A program made the translations under genes and the position numbers. Below the pieces are notes generated by a model that was not told where the DNA came from, did no database searches, and saw only the letters and a list, made by a program, of their open reading frames with translations. This document shows positions 53,885-64,000 of a stretch of DNA of 64,000 nt, piece after piece. Every line of letters begins with the position of its first letter. The stretch's first letter is position 1. The stretch lies in contig NZ_OY986431.1 in the NCBI RefSeq assembly GCF_963920485.1, positions 2,347,351 to 2,411,350 on the forward strand, given 5' to 3'. This DNA is from Cyanobium usitatum str. Tous. GTDB taxonomy: Bacteria > Cyanobacteriota > Cyanobacteriia > PCC-6307 > Cyanobiaceae.

Positions 53885-55218
53885 GCCAGGGCCTCCAGCA
53901 GGGGTTGCAGTTTCCAGCCCAGCTCCTCGGCTTCGGCGGCGGGGTCGGAGTCGGCCACGATGCCGCAGCCGGCGTGGGCCCGCAGGCGCTGGCCGCGCAG
54001 CAGCAGCGAGCGGATCAGGATGTTGCTGTCGAACTGGCCGTCGACCCCAAGCCTGAATAGGGAGCCGCAGTAGGGCCCCCGCGGCACCGGCTCGAGGCCA
54101 TGCAGGCGCTGGCAGGCGCGGATCTTGGGCGCACCGGTGATCGAACCGCCCGGCCAGCAGGCCCGCAGCAGGTCAATCGTGTCGAACCCCGGCTGCAGCT
54201 GGCCCCGCACCACCGAGGTGAGGTGGTGCACCTGGCGGTAGCTCTCCAGCCCCACCAGCTGGGGCACCTGAATCGAGCCTGGCTTGCACACCCGGCCCAG
54301 GTCGTTGCGCAGTAGGTCGACGATCATCACGTTCTCGGCCCGGTCCTTGGGGCTGGTGACCAGGTCGGCGGCGGCGTCGGCATCGGCGTCGGCATCGCCA
54401 TGGCGCGGCCGGGTGCCCTTGATCGGCCTGGTTTCCACCTCCCCACCAGCCCCCACCCGCAGGAACCGCTCCGGCGAGGCCGACAGCACCGCCTCCCCCG
54501 ACGCCGCGCCGCCGGCGATCGCCAGGCCAGCAAAGGGGGCGGCGCATAGCTCGCGCAGGCGGCCGTAAAGGCCGAGGGGATCGGCGGGGCTTGTTAAGGA
54601 GTGCTCGCAGCAGGCGGTGAGATTGGCTTGGAAAAGATCGCCGGCGGCGATCCAGGCCAACACTTGCTCCACCTGGGCGGCAAAGCGCTCCGGTGGGGTG
54701 TGCCAGTGCCAGGAGGCTGGCGCGATCGCGGCCGGGGATTGGCTCGCTGGCGTGGTGCCTAGATCAAGCCGCTCCAACAGGGCAGCGAAGCTGCTTAGCC
54801 GCGCTGGATCTTGACCCTCGAGCCACTGCTGCTGGCTGCCATGGTCAAACACCAGCACCGGGTCGTGGCGGGCGGCCCAGAGCAGGGCCATGTCGGGCGA
54901 CTGCCAATGGGGTGCCGGCTCCACCCAGGCCCCGGCTTCGTAGCTGAGCCAGCCCATCCAGTGGCCGCCGCCAGCGGCTAGATCGGCCAGCAGCGCAAAG
55001 GGATCACTGGCGCCGCTCTCCCCCGGCAGGCCGCGGCAGATGCGCTGCTCCAGGGGCGCCAGGCCAAGGCGGCTGCAGGGGCCCTGGGCGCTGCCATCGC
55101 TATCGAGCCACACCAGACCTTCCCTACCCAGCTCGGCCGCCAGGGCTTGCACTAGGGGCCAGGGATCCCGCCAGGGCAGGGCGTGATATTGGGGCTCGCG
55201 GTGGCGGGGCGGGCTCAT
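53881..55218 (-). CDS. pabB: Aminodeoxychorismate synthase component I PabB
   Basis: Chorismate-binding enzyme, 445 aa. EVLASASPERF-type [13 protein letters not shown], the PIKGTRPR segment with the Lys characteristic of PabB (TrpE has Ala at this place), [19 protein letters not shown] and [14 protein letters not shown]. The partner amidotransferase PabA is not in the window. Coupled by 4-nt overlaps to queC upstream and pabC downstream. Confidence 0.92.
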   Translation of the reverse strand: MSPPRHREPQYHALPWRDPWPLVQALAAELGREGLVWLDSDGSAQGPCSRLGLAPLEQRICRGLPGESGASDPFALLADLAAGGGHWMGWLSYEAGAWVEPAPHWQSPDMALLWAARHDPVLVFDHGSQQQWLEGQDPARLSSFAALLERLDLGTTPASQSPAAIAPASWHWHTPPERFAAQVEQVLAWIAAGDLFQANLTACCEHSLTSPADPLGLYGRLRELCAAPFAGLAIAGGAASGEAVLSASPERFLRVGAGGEVETRPIKGTRPRHGDADADADAAADLVTSPKDRAENVMIVDLLRNDLGRVCKPGSIQVPQLVGLESYRQVHHLTSVVRGQLQPGFDTIDLLRACWPGGSITGAPKIRACQRLHGLEPVPRGPYCGSLFRLGVDGQFDSNILIRSLLLRGQRLRAHAGCGIVADSDPAAEAEELGWKLQPLLEALA

Positions 55219-55871
55219 GCCTCAGCTGCCAGCAGGGCGGCATCGCGGATGCGGCAGCTGTCGCACACGCCACAGGGCCGCTCGCCGCCCTCGTAGCAGC
55301 TCCAGGTGCGCTCGATCGGCACGCCCAGCCGCCGGGCCTCTTGCACGATCCGGGTTTTGCTCCAGGTCACCAGGGGTGCCCAGAGCTGGGCGGCGTGGCC
55401 TTCGCGGCCGGCCTTGCTGGCCAGCTCCGCCAGGCTCTGGAAGGCTTCGAGGTAGTCGGGACGGCAGTCGGGGTAGCCGGAATAGTCGACAGCATTTACG
55501 CCCAGCACCAGCTTCTGGGCGCCGCGGGCCTCAGCCAGGCTCAGCGCCAAGGCGATGAACACGGTGTTGCGTCCTGGCACATAGGTGCACGGGATCACGC
55601 CCGCCTCAACCCCTGCGCTGGGCACGGCGATGGCGGTGTCGGTGAGGGCGGAGCCACCCCAAGCGGCCAGATTGACGGCGATGGTGTGGTGTTCAGCCAG
55701 TCCCAGGAGCGGTGCCAGTTCGGCGGCGGCTTGCAGTTCGCGGCGATGGCGTTGGCCGTAATCCAGCGACAGCCCGATCACCCGGTAACCGGCTTCGATC
55801 GCCAGGGCCGCGGCGGTAGCCGAATCCAGGCCGCCGGAGAGCAGGGCGATGGCCAGGGGTGGGCCAGGCAT
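55215..55871 (-). CDS. queC: 7-cyano-7-deazaguanine synthase QueC
   Basis: Converts 7-carboxy-7-deazaguanine to preQ0 for queuosine tRNA modification. It is 218 aa from the ATG at 55871 ([17 protein letters not shown]). PP-loop [29 protein letters not shown] and the zinc site [15 protein letters not shown] are present. The open frame to 56021 lacks similarity upstream of 55871. Overlaps pabB by 4 nt, so queC-pabB-pabC is one operon. Confidence 0.95.
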   Translation of the reverse strand: MPGPPLAIALLSGGLDSATAAALAIEAGYRVIGLSLDYGQRHRRELQAAAELAPLLGLAEHHTIAVNLAAWGGSALTDTAIAVPSAGVEAGVIPCTYVPGRNTVFIALALSLAEARGAQKLVLGVNAVDYSGYPDCRPDYLEAFQSLAELASKAGREGHAAQLWAPLVTWSKTRIVQEARRLGVPIERTWSCYEGGERPCGVCDSCRIRDAALLAAEA

Positions 55872-55986
55872 GGGTGCGGCAGACACGGCTACTGGGCTGG
55901 CGATGGCGTTGAGGAGCTTGTACAGAAGTACATCTTCCCCAATGCCAGCGTCGCTTGCGGCCGCCACGATGGCCATAACCGTTGAT

Positions 55987-56517
55987 ATGGAGATGGATAC
56001 GGATTTGGCCAGGGGCATCAAGAACGCGGCGCTTGTTTTGCTGCTCGCTGCGGCGCCCGTCTCGGCGGTGCCCCGGCTCGATCTCTCTAGTTACCCCAAA
56101 GTCGCTGCCGGCGACCGGCGCTGGGTGATTCAGCTGCCGGGGGTGCTGCCCCCCAACTCCGATGCCGCCCTGTCGTCAAACCCCGCCGACTGGCGGGTGC
56201 AGTTGCTGGTGGGACAAATGGTGCAACTGGATTGCAATCGCCAGATGTTCGGCGGCAAGCTCCGCGCCGTGAAACCCGCCCAGAAGGGTGGACCGGTGAT
56301 CTATCGGGTCACGGATGTGGGGCAGTTGGCCTCCACCCGCATGGCCTGCCCGGCGGACCAGCCGCGCCGGCTCGGCTTTGTGCCGATGGCCGGTAAGGCG
56401 TTTGTGGTGCCTTACAACGCCAGTCGCCCGATCGTGGTCGATGCCCCCCGGCCGCTGGAGCTGCGCTGGCGGCTGTGGAAGGCCGAGGTCCAGGAGCGCC
56501 CGGCCCGCCTGCAGTGA
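55987..56517 (+). CDS. eco: Ecotin family serine protease inhibitor with Arg at predicted P1
   Basis: Periplasmic protease inhibitor, 176 aa from the ATG at 55987 (an ATG at 55969 is possible). A signal peptide ends APVSA. Family core: [53 protein letters not shown] and LRWRLWKAE. The two Cys (DCNRQ and RMAC) would form the conserved disulfide. The reactive loop reads STR-MAC where E. coli ecotin reads STM-MAC, so P1 is Arg, suggesting preference for trypsin-like proteases. It is unusual in picocyanobacteria as far as I know. Abuts queE tail-to-tail with no gap. Confidence 0.9.
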   Translation: MEMDTDLARGIKNAALVLLLAAAPVSAVPRLDLSSYPKVAAGDRRWVIQLPGVLPPNSDAALSSNPADWRVQLLVGQMVQLDCNRQMFGGKLRAVKPAQKGGPVIYRVTDVGQLASTRMACPADQPRRLGFVPMAGKAFVVPYNASRPIVVDAPRPLELRWRLWKAEVQERPARLQ

Positions 56518-57165
56518 TCAGCGCAATCCCAGCAACTTGTGGCTCTGCAGGCTGAGCCGCCAGCGGCGGTGGCGGCGCACGTAGTCGATCGCCAGGGCCT
56601 GGCCAGCTGGGGAGTCCCAGCCCGGTTGCAGCAGCAGCGCCGGCTGGTTGCCAGCGGCGGCGGCCGCTGCCGCCATGGCAGCGGCGAAGGCCAGATCGGC
56701 GGCCTCGTGCACCACCACCTTGAGCTCCTGGCAGGTCGCCAGCAGCTCCGCGGTGGGAGGGCGGTGGCGCTTGGGCGAAAGGGTGATCCAGGCGAAGCGA
56801 CCACTGAGCGGATCCACGCCGCTGGTTTCCAGGTGCAGCGGCAGGCCCGAGGGCTCTAGGGCCTGGCAAAGGGGCCCCAGATCGTGGTGCAGCGGTTCAC
56901 CGCCGGTGAGCACCACGAAGGCGGCACCGGTTGCCGCGGCGGCCTCGGCTTCGGCAGCCAGCGCGGCCAGGGCTTGCTGGGGGTGCGCCTCGGCCGGCCA
57001 GGAGTGCTTGGTGTCGCACCAGCTGCAGCCCACGCTGCAGCCCCCCAGGCGGATGAACAAGGCGCTGCGGCCGGCGTGCAGGCCTTCACCCTGGAGGGAG
57101 TGGAAGGTTTCCACTACCGGCAAGGCAGCAGACAGTGGCAGGGCAGCGGCCAGTGACTGGGGCAC
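56518..57165 (-). CDS. queE: 7-carboxy-7-deazaguanine synthase QueE
   Basis: Radical SAM enzyme upstream of QueC in preQ0 synthesis. Cluster site CSVGCSWCDTKHSW (CxxxCxxC), with the VVETFHSLQGEGLHAGRSALFIRLGG lead-in, VVLTGGEPLHHDLGPL and LHLETSGV. No ATG fits; the GTG at 57165 gives 215 aa, and the frame is open back to another GTG at 57261. Separated from queC by the oppositely oriented ecotin gene. Confidence 0.93.
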   Translation of the reverse strand: MPQSLAAALPLSAALPVVETFHSLQGEGLHAGRSALFIRLGGCSVGCSWCDTKHSWPAEAHPQQALAALAAEAEAAAATGAAFVVLTGGEPLHHDLGPLCQALEPSGLPLHLETSGVDPLSGRFAWITLSPKRHRPPTAELLATCQELKVVVHEAADLAFAAAMAAAAAAAGNQPALLLQPGWDSPAGQALAIDYVRRHRRWRLSLQSHKLLGLR

Positions 57166-57419
57166 CGGGCTTCGGAGATTGGGATGTCTAGATTGGTCTA
57201 GCGCTTGGCGCTCCCTCTGGGGTGGAGTGCTTGCATGCAGACCAGTCCAGGCCAATGGCACTTTATTTGCATATGTTTGTATTAAGGACTTGTCAGCATG
57301 GGGAAATCTTCAAAACTTTATTAACAGAATAGTTGATATGGATTAGTGGGTTTTGCGCAATCGCGTAAATTCATGCAATTGTTTTATTCTTTGCAAATCG
57401 CTCAAAGACAGGCTTATTT
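57166..57419. promoter_or_regulatory. AT-rich region upstream of the type I secretion operon
   Basis: The part nearest the next gene (~57250-57419) is strongly AT-rich within a GC-rich chromosome and must carry the promoter of the secretion operon. Candidate -10 TATTCT lies at 57385-57390, but no well-spaced -35 was found. No RNA gene seen. Confidence 0.5.
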
Positions 57420-58196
57420 ATGTCGGATGAGTCTCAAAAGAGTCCAATAGCTTCTCTCGAGGAGTTGGCTCGCCTCGGCTTGCTTGAGCCCTACGTGCGA
57501 GCCAATTTGCTGGCCTTGGCGGCTAGCGATGTTGCCCTAAGCGATGAGCAAATAAATGCGGCCAGGCAGGCTTTTTGTCGTCAGTACCAAATCCGCGACG
57601 CTGAGGCTCTCAAGGCCTGGGCGATAGCCCGCATGCTTAGCCCTGCCGCCCTCGAGGCGCAGATGCGACAGCCCCTGCAGCTGCAGCTTCTCTGCCAGCG
57701 CGATTTCTCCGCCAAAGCGGAAGCGCGCTTTCTGCAGCGCAAGAACCAACTCGATCGCGTCGTTTACAGCCTGCTGCGCCTCCGCGATGGTGGTCTGGCC
57801 CGCGAGCTCTATTTGCGCATTGATGATGGCGATGCCAACTTCGCCGATTTAGCAGCCCGCTACGCCGAAGGCCCCGAGCAGGCGACCCGCGGCATTGTTG
57901 GCCCGGTGCCCCTCACCCAAGCCCACCCTGCCTTGGTTGATCGACTGCGCACCGCTCCCCCTGGCGTAGTGCTCGAGCCCTTCCAGATCGAAGCCTGGTG
58001 GCTGGTGGTGCGGCTCGAAAGCCTCACCTCCGCCACCTTCGATGAAGCCACCGCAGCCCAAATGGCCGAAGAGCTGTTCGAGCAGTGGATCTCAGAGCAG
58101 GTTGAACGACGTCTTGCTGACCTGCGGCCCCTGCTTGAGCTGGCCGTGTCCGGCGATGCTGCCCAGCCGTTAGCTCCTGCTTCACAATCGGTGTGA
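57420..58196 (+). CDS. Parvulin-like peptidylprolyl isomerase linked to type I secretion
   Basis: A 258-aa protein without a signal peptide. The N-terminal helical part (~1-105) resembles SurA/PpiC chaperone helices (MRQPLQLQLLCQRDFSAKAEARFLQRK is split over it), and residues ~110-215 look like a parvulin domain (LYLRIDDGDANFADLAARYAEGPE, then GIVGPVPLTQAHPALVDRL). Position just before an HlyB-type exporter, with a 1-nt overlap, suggests it keeps RTX substrates unfolded for export. Confidence 0.82.
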   Translation: MSDESQKSPIASLEELARLGLLEPYVRANLLALAASDVALSDEQINAARQAFCRQYQIRDAEALKAWAIARMLSPAALEAQMRQPLQLQLLCQRDFSAKAEARFLQRKNQLDRVVYSLLRLRDGGLARELYLRIDDGDANFADLAARYAEGPEQATRGIVGPVPLTQAHPALVDRLRTAPPGVVLEPFQIEAWWLVVRLESLTSATFDEATAAQMAEELFEQWISEQVERRLADLRPLLELAVSGDAAQPLAPASQSV

Positions 58197-61132
58197 TGGA
58201 CGATTCAATCCCTGCGCAGCTGCCCGCCCATCCCGCCTTTGCCGGGTTGTCGCACGCCAGCGCCGAGCGTTTGCAGCGGCAGCTCAGTGTGCGCCGGTTT
58301 GCTGTTGGTGATCCCCTTTGCCTTGGGGGCTTGATTCCCTCTGAGATTCTGCTGATCCAATCCGGCACAGCTCGCTTGCTGGTGCGGGACCAGGGCCGCC
58401 TGCGCACAGCGGAAAAGCTGGGACCGGGCAGCTTTGTGGGCCTGGCCTCCCTGTTGCGAGCTGCTCCCTGTGAGGAGGTGAGCGCGGGCTCCGAAGTGGA
58501 GGCCCTGGTGCTGGCCGACTCCCTGATCCTGGAGCTGCTGACGGGCGAAACCTCCTTCGCCCAGTGGTGTGGCTCCCACCTATTCACCGCTGAATTGGCA
58601 GCCCTACTGGCCCTGCTGCTTGAGCAGCACCCCCAGGCCCGCACTTCGATCCAGGAGTTGCTGGATCAGGCCCGCCCCCAGGCCCGACTGGTTCCGCCTG
58701 AGCCTGCGGCCCTAGCTGCCCTGCCGATTGAATTCAGCTTGCTGGCCGCCAGTCACAACCTGCTCGATCACCCCTTGGGCGCAGCGCTCAATCCCCGCCA
58801 GGGTGTGCCGGTCGCCACCCCACCGCTGCCGCCACGCCTGATTGCCCTGCCTGCGGAGCTGCTCGCGCCGGTAGCTCCAGTGCTGGAAGCCGAGCTGATG
58901 CCGGAGGGTTCCGGCAGCGGTGCCGGCGAGCCTGGTGGCTCCAATCCGCCTTTGGCTTCAGGCCTTGATCTGGGCCAGCGGGATCGCACGGCCCTGCAGC
59001 TACTGCGCGGCAATGGCCCCCTAGAGGAAACCCTCGCCTGTTTCCAGATGTTGGCGGCGGAGCTCAAGCTGCCCTTCCGCCGCGATGCGATCGAGAAGAT
59101 CCTGCGCGATGTGTTGCGCCGCGGCCAGACGCCGGACCTGCAGCTCTGCGGCAATCTCGCCGCGATGATGGGTTTGCACGTAAGCGGCGTGCGAGTGCCT
59201 GCCAACCAGGGCACGCGCCTGCAGACCCCGGCCCTGATCCCCTGGCAGGGCGGGTTTGCCGTGGTGCGGGGCGCCAATGCGCGCGGTTTGCTGCTGGCCT
59301 CCCCTCGGCAGGGCTGGGTGGAGATCTCCCCCGACCAGCTTGCCGAGGCCTTCCCCGATGGCATCGAGGTGCTGATGCTGGAGCGCAGCTCTGCCACTCC
59401 CGAGCAGCGCTTTGGCTTTGCCTGGTTCTGGCCAGCTCTGCAGCGCTACCGCGGCATCCTCACCCAGGTGCTGATCGCCTCCTTTGTGGTGCAGCTGTTC
59501 AGCCTGGCCAACCCCCTGCTGATTCAGGTGATCATCGACAAGGTGATCAACCAGCGCAGTCTCGACACCCTGCAGGTGCTGGGCTTTGCCCTGGTGGTGG
59601 TGACCTTGATGGAGGGTTTGATCGGCGCCCTGCGCACCTTCCTATTCAGCGAAACCACCAATCGCATCGACCTGCGCCTAGGCGCTGAGGTGATCGACCA
59701 CCTGCTGCGGCTGCCGCTCAATTACTTCGATCGCCGTCCCGTGGGCGAACTCGGTACCCGTATCGCTGAGCTGGAGAAGATCCGTAATTTCCTCACCGGC
59801 CAAGCGCTCACCACCCTGCTCGACACTGCCTTCTCGGTGATCTATATCGCCGTGATGCTGATCTACAGCTGGCTGCTTACCTTGATCGCCCTGTGCGTGC
59901 TGCCGATTCAGATTGCTCTCACCGTGCTTGGCGCGCCCCTGTTCCGCCGTCAATACCGCGATGCGGCCCAGGAGAACGCCCGCACCCAGAGCCACCTAGT
60001 TGAGGTGCTCACCGGCATCCAGACGGTGAAGGCCCAGAACGTCGAGATGATCAGCCGCTGGAAGTGGCAAGACCTCTACGGCAAATACATCTCCCGCACG
60101 TTTGAAAAAACCATCACCGGTACGGCCCTTACCGAAACCTCCCAGGTGCTGCAGAAGCTCTCCCAGCTGCTGGTGCTCTGGGTAGGCGCCTCTTTGGTGC
60201 TCTCCGGTGACATGACCCTGGGCCAGTTGATCGCCTTCCGGATCATTTCTGGTTACGTCACCCAGCCTTTGCTGCGGCTCTCTTCGATCTGGCAGAGCAT
60301 CCAGGAGCTCAAGGTTTCCTTTGAGCGCCTTGCTGATGTGGTCGACACCCCGGAGGAATCAGACGAGGCTGATAAGCAGAAGATTCCTCTGCCGCCCATC
60401 GCCGGCGAGGTGCGTTTCGACGACCTCTGCTTCTCCTTCACCCCAGGTGGCGCCCAGGTGTTGCGTCACATCGACTTCACCATCGCTGCCGGCACCTTTG
60501 TGGGGGTGGTGGGGCAGAGCGGTAGCGGTAAGAGCACCCTCACCAAAATGCTGGCGCGCCTCTATTCACCAGGCAGCGGCCGCATCCTGATCGACAACTA
60601 CGACATCGACAAAGTTGAGCTCTATTCGCTGCGGCGCCAAATCGGCATCGTGCCCCAGGAGCCCCTGCTGTTCACCGGCACGGTGGCAGAAAATATTGCC
60701 CTCACCGATCCCGATGCCAGCAGCGATGCGATCGTGCAGGCGGCACGTCTGGCCTGCGCCCACGATTTCATCATGGAGCTACCTGCTGGCTACAGCAGCA
60801 ATGTGGGTGAGCGTGGTGCCGGCCTTTCCGGCGGTCAGCGGCAGCGGCTGGCCCTGGCCCGCACCCTGCTCTCCCAGCCGCGGCTGCTGGTGCTCGATGA
60901 AGCAACTAGCGCCCTCGACTACGACACCGAGCGCCGAGTGTGCGACAACTTGCTCGACAACCTCAAACACTGCACCGTCTTCTTCATCACCCACCGGCTC
61001 TCCACCATCCGCCGGGCCGATCTAATCGTGATGCTGCACGAGGGAGCCGTCGTGGAAACGGGTACCCACGATGAGTTGATGGAGCGCCGAGGTCGCTATT
61101 ACGCCCTATACCGCCAGCAGGAGGTCAACTGA
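58196..61132 (+). CDS. HlyB-type type I secretion ABC exporter with cNMP-like and degenerate C39-like domains
   Basis: About 978 aa. Residues ~20-125 resemble a CRP-type cyclic-nucleotide-binding fold. Residues ~270-395 are a C39-like peptidase domain in which the expected catalytic Cys, His and Asp appear replaced (EETLACF, GGFAVV, ASPRQG), so it should bind but not cut substrate. Residues ~418-700 form the six-helix membrane domain. The ATPase shows GQSGSGKSTLT, LSGGQRQRLALARTL, LLVLDEATSALD and switch His in ITHRLS. ATG at 58196 or GTG at 58193 as start. Coupled to hlyD-like gene by 1-nt overlap. The outer-membrane TolC partner is not in the window. Confidence 0.92.
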   Translation: MDDSIPAQLPAHPAFAGLSHASAERLQRQLSVRRFAVGDPLCLGGLIPSEILLIQSGTARLLVRDQGRLRTAEKLGPGSFVGLASLLRAAPCEEVSAGSEVEALVLADSLILELLTGETSFAQWCGSHLFTAELAALLALLLEQHPQARTSIQELLDQARPQARLVPPEPAALAALPIEFSLLAASHNLLDHPLGAALNPRQGVPVATPPLPPRLIALPAELLAPVAPVLEAELMPEGSGSGAGEPGGSNPPLASGLDLGQRDRTALQLLRGNGPLEETLACFQMLAAELKLPFRRDAIEKILRDVLRRGQTPDLQLCGNLAAMMGLHVSGVRVPANQGTRLQTPALIPWQGGFAVVRGANARGLLLASPRQGWVEISPDQLAEAFPDGIEVLMLERSSATPEQRFGFAWFWPALQRYRGILTQVLIASFVVQLFSLANPLLIQVIIDKVINQRSLDTLQVLGFALVVVTLMEGLIGALRTFLFSETTNRIDLRLGAEVIDHLLRLPLNYFDRRPVGELGTRIAELEKIRNFLTGQALTTLLDTAFSVIYIAVMLIYSWLLTLIALCVLPIQIALTVLGAPLFRRQYRDAAQENARTQSHLVEVLTGIQTVKAQNVEMISRWKWQDLYGKYISRTFEKTITGTALTETSQVLQKLSQLLVLWVGASLVLSGDMTLGQLIAFRIISGYVTQPLLRLSSIWQSIQELKVSFERLADVVDTPEESDEADKQKIPLPPIAGEVRFDDLCFSFTPGGAQVLRHIDFTIAAGTFVGVVGQSGSGKSTLTKMLARLYSPGSGRILIDNYDIDKVELYSLRRQIGIVPQEPLLFTGTVAENIALTDPDASSDAIVQAARLACAHDFIMELPAGYSSNVGERGAGLSGGQRQRLALARTLLSQPRLLVLDEATSALDYDTERRVCDNLLDNLKHCTVFFITHRLSTIRRADLIVMLHEGAVVETGTHDELMERRGRYYALYRQQEVN

Positions 61133-62274
61133 TGTCGATTGTGCGCCGCGCCCAAAACGCTATTGAGCGCCGGGTTCAGACCAGCCATGAGGAGATGGCG
61201 TTGCAACAGTCCCGCTTTTTAGCGCGGGCTATCACCTGGGCCTTGGTGGGCACCACAGCTGCTGGCCTGGCCTGGCTGGCCTTCGCCAAAACCGACGAAG
61301 TGGTGGTGGCCCCTGGCAAGCTTCAGCCGATCGGCGATGTCAAAACCATCCAGATGCCGGTGGGTGGCGTGCTCGAAACCATGCTCGTCAAGGACGGGCA
61401 GCGGGTGACGAAGGGGCAGGTGCTGCTGCGCCTCGACAACGAGGCCACCCTCGACCGCCAGGGGAGTCTGCGCACCACCATCACCGCTAAGCAGGCCCAG
61501 TTGCGTCTCAAGGAGGTGGAGCTGGCGCGCTATCTCAATCTCAACGACACCGAGCAGACGGTGACACGGCAGAACCTCGTGCTTGAGATCGAAATCCTGC
61601 AGCGGCTTGAGGTCCTCAAGGCCGTTGGGGCATCTGCCGAGTTGCAGTATCTGCAACAGCGCAACAAGGTGCGCGAAGTGGAGGGTGAGATCTCCAAGCT
61701 CAAGGTCGATCGTCTGCGTCAAGTTGCGATCATTGAGCAGGCGCTGGAGCAGATCAAAGGAGAGCTGGCCGATCTCGGCAGCAAGCTCACTGAGCTCCAG
61801 GTCAACATCCGCTACCAGGATGTGCGCTCTCCGGTGGATGGGGTGGTGTTTGATCTCAAGCCCACCGGTCCTGGTTTTGTGGCCCAGGGCAGTGAGCCAG
61901 TGATGAAGATTGTTCCCTTTTCTGCGCTCCAAGCCAAGGTGGAGATTGAGAGCAGCGATATTGGCTTTGTGCGAGTTGGTCGCCCTGCCGATATCAGCAT
62001 CGATTCCTTCCCCGCTACTGATTTCGGAGTGCTGCTTGGCACCGTTAAGGGCATTGGCTCCGATGCCTTGCCCCCGGATGAGCGCAACCAGACCTATCGC
62101 TTCCCTGCCACGATTGCTCTCGACACCCAGCAGCTCATGCTGAAATCTGGCAAGAGCCTGCCATTGCAGGTGGGCATGTCACTCACGGCCAATATCAAGC
62201 TGCGCAAGGTAACTTACTTGCAACTTCTACTTGGAGAATTTAAAGATAAAACAGACTCCCTCAAGCAGATCTGA
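61132..62274 (+). CDS. HlyD-family periplasmic adaptor of the type I secretion system
   Basis: A 380-aa membrane fusion protein. One membrane helix (ITWALVGTTAAGLAWLAF, ~33-50) is followed by the lipoyl half VVVAPGKLQPIGDVKTIQMP and VKDGQRVTKGQVLLRLDN, a coiled coil (~110-230), and the second lipoyl half IRYQDVRSPVDGVVFDLK with a beta-barrel C-terminus. Works with the upstream ABC protein and an outer-membrane TolC. Its stop is directly adjacent to the pyrG stop (convergent, no gap). Confidence 0.94.
   Translation: MSIVRRAQNAIERRVQTSHEEMALQQSRFLARAITWALVGTTAAGLAWLAFAKTDEVVVAPGKLQPIGDVKTIQMPVGGVLETMLVKDGQRVTKGQVLLRLDNEATLDRQGSLRTTITAKQAQLRLKEVELARYLNLNDTEQTVTRQNLVLEIEILQRLEVLKAVGASAELQYLQQRNKVREVEGEISKLKVDRLRQVAIIEQALEQIKGELADLGSKLTELQVNIRYQDVRSPVDGVVFDLKPTGPGFVAQGSEPVMKIVPFSALQAKVEIESSDIGFVRVGRPADISIDSFPATDFGVLLGTVKGIGSDALPPDERNQTYRFPATIALDTQQLMLKSGKSLPLQVGMSLTANIKLRKVTYLQLLLGEFKDKTDSLKQI

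Positions 62275-64000
<1,726 letters not shown>

Noticed and set aside
58196-61132. Exporter for the Nif11-like peptide
   Set aside because: Its C39-like domain appears to lack the catalytic residues needed to cut after GG, and it lies 34 kb away.

Overview
The window looks like chromosomal DNA of a high-GC picocyanobacterium of the Synechococcus/Cyanobium group. The evidence is a PsbQ lipoprotein of the photosystem II type, a cyanobacterial ferredoxin-type nitrate reductase (NarB) with its helpers NarM and CnaT, an NrtP nitrate/nitrite permease, a VTE5-like phytol kinase, a cyanobacterial RpoD-like sigma factor, and very dense gene packing with many 1-15 nt overlaps. No insertion sequence, tRNA, rRNA or CRISPR array was recognised.

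Layout. 1-8.3 kb: psbQ (cut by the window edge), purU, a large M10/RTX-type metalloprotease, a radical SAM protein, a lipoprotein and an orphan protein. 8.3-18 kb: housekeeping genes acnB, aroG, phytol kinase, sigma factor, ppk and an MFS exporter. 17.4-20.2 kb: a DsbA-like protein followed by a PAS-GGDEF-EAL protein whose last codons look frameshifted. 20.3-28 kb: an almost complete molybdenum cofactor set (moaC, moeA, moaE, moaD, moaB, moaA, mobA), interrupted by a Nif11-like peptide gene, an HPP/TSUP membrane pair and an MNT-HEPN toxin-antitoxin pair. 28-38.2 kb: nitrate and nitrite assimilation (nrtP, narB, narM, cnaT, nirA) and siroheme synthesis (a HEAT-CbiX chelatase and cobA). 38.3-42.7 kb: a cupin, an overlapping transglutaminase/alpha-E/ATP-grasp trio, and a divergent PilZ protein. 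42.7-53 kb: urease (ureDABC, ureEFG) and the urea ABC transporter urtABCDE. 53-57.2 kb: queC-pabB-pabC, an ecotin gene and queE. 57.4-62.3 kb: a type I secretion operon (parvulin, ABC exporter, HlyD). 62.3-63.9 kb: pyrG.

The centre of the window is a nitrogen supercluster of about 33 kb. Molybdopterin made by the moa/moe/mob genes serves NarB. Siroheme made by CobA and the CbiX-like protein serves NirA. NrtP, and probably the HPP protein, bring in nitrate and nitrite, while urt and ure import and hydrolyse urea. The clearest regulatory element is a textbook NtcA-activated promoter in front of urtA (TGTA-N8-TACA, then N22, then TAN3T). The urt operon is strikingly AT-rich compared with everything around it, which suggests a separate origin.

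The best leads for new biology are: the Nif11-like orphan peptide; ecotin with an Arg at the expected P1 position; the CnaT protein with a rebuilt PRPP loop; the HEAT-CbiX fusion beside nirA; the ATP-grasp/alpha-E/transglutaminase trio next to a PilZ protein; and a type I exporter with a cNMP-like domain and a catalytically dead C39-like domain, which may export the RTX metalloprotease encoded at the other end of the window.
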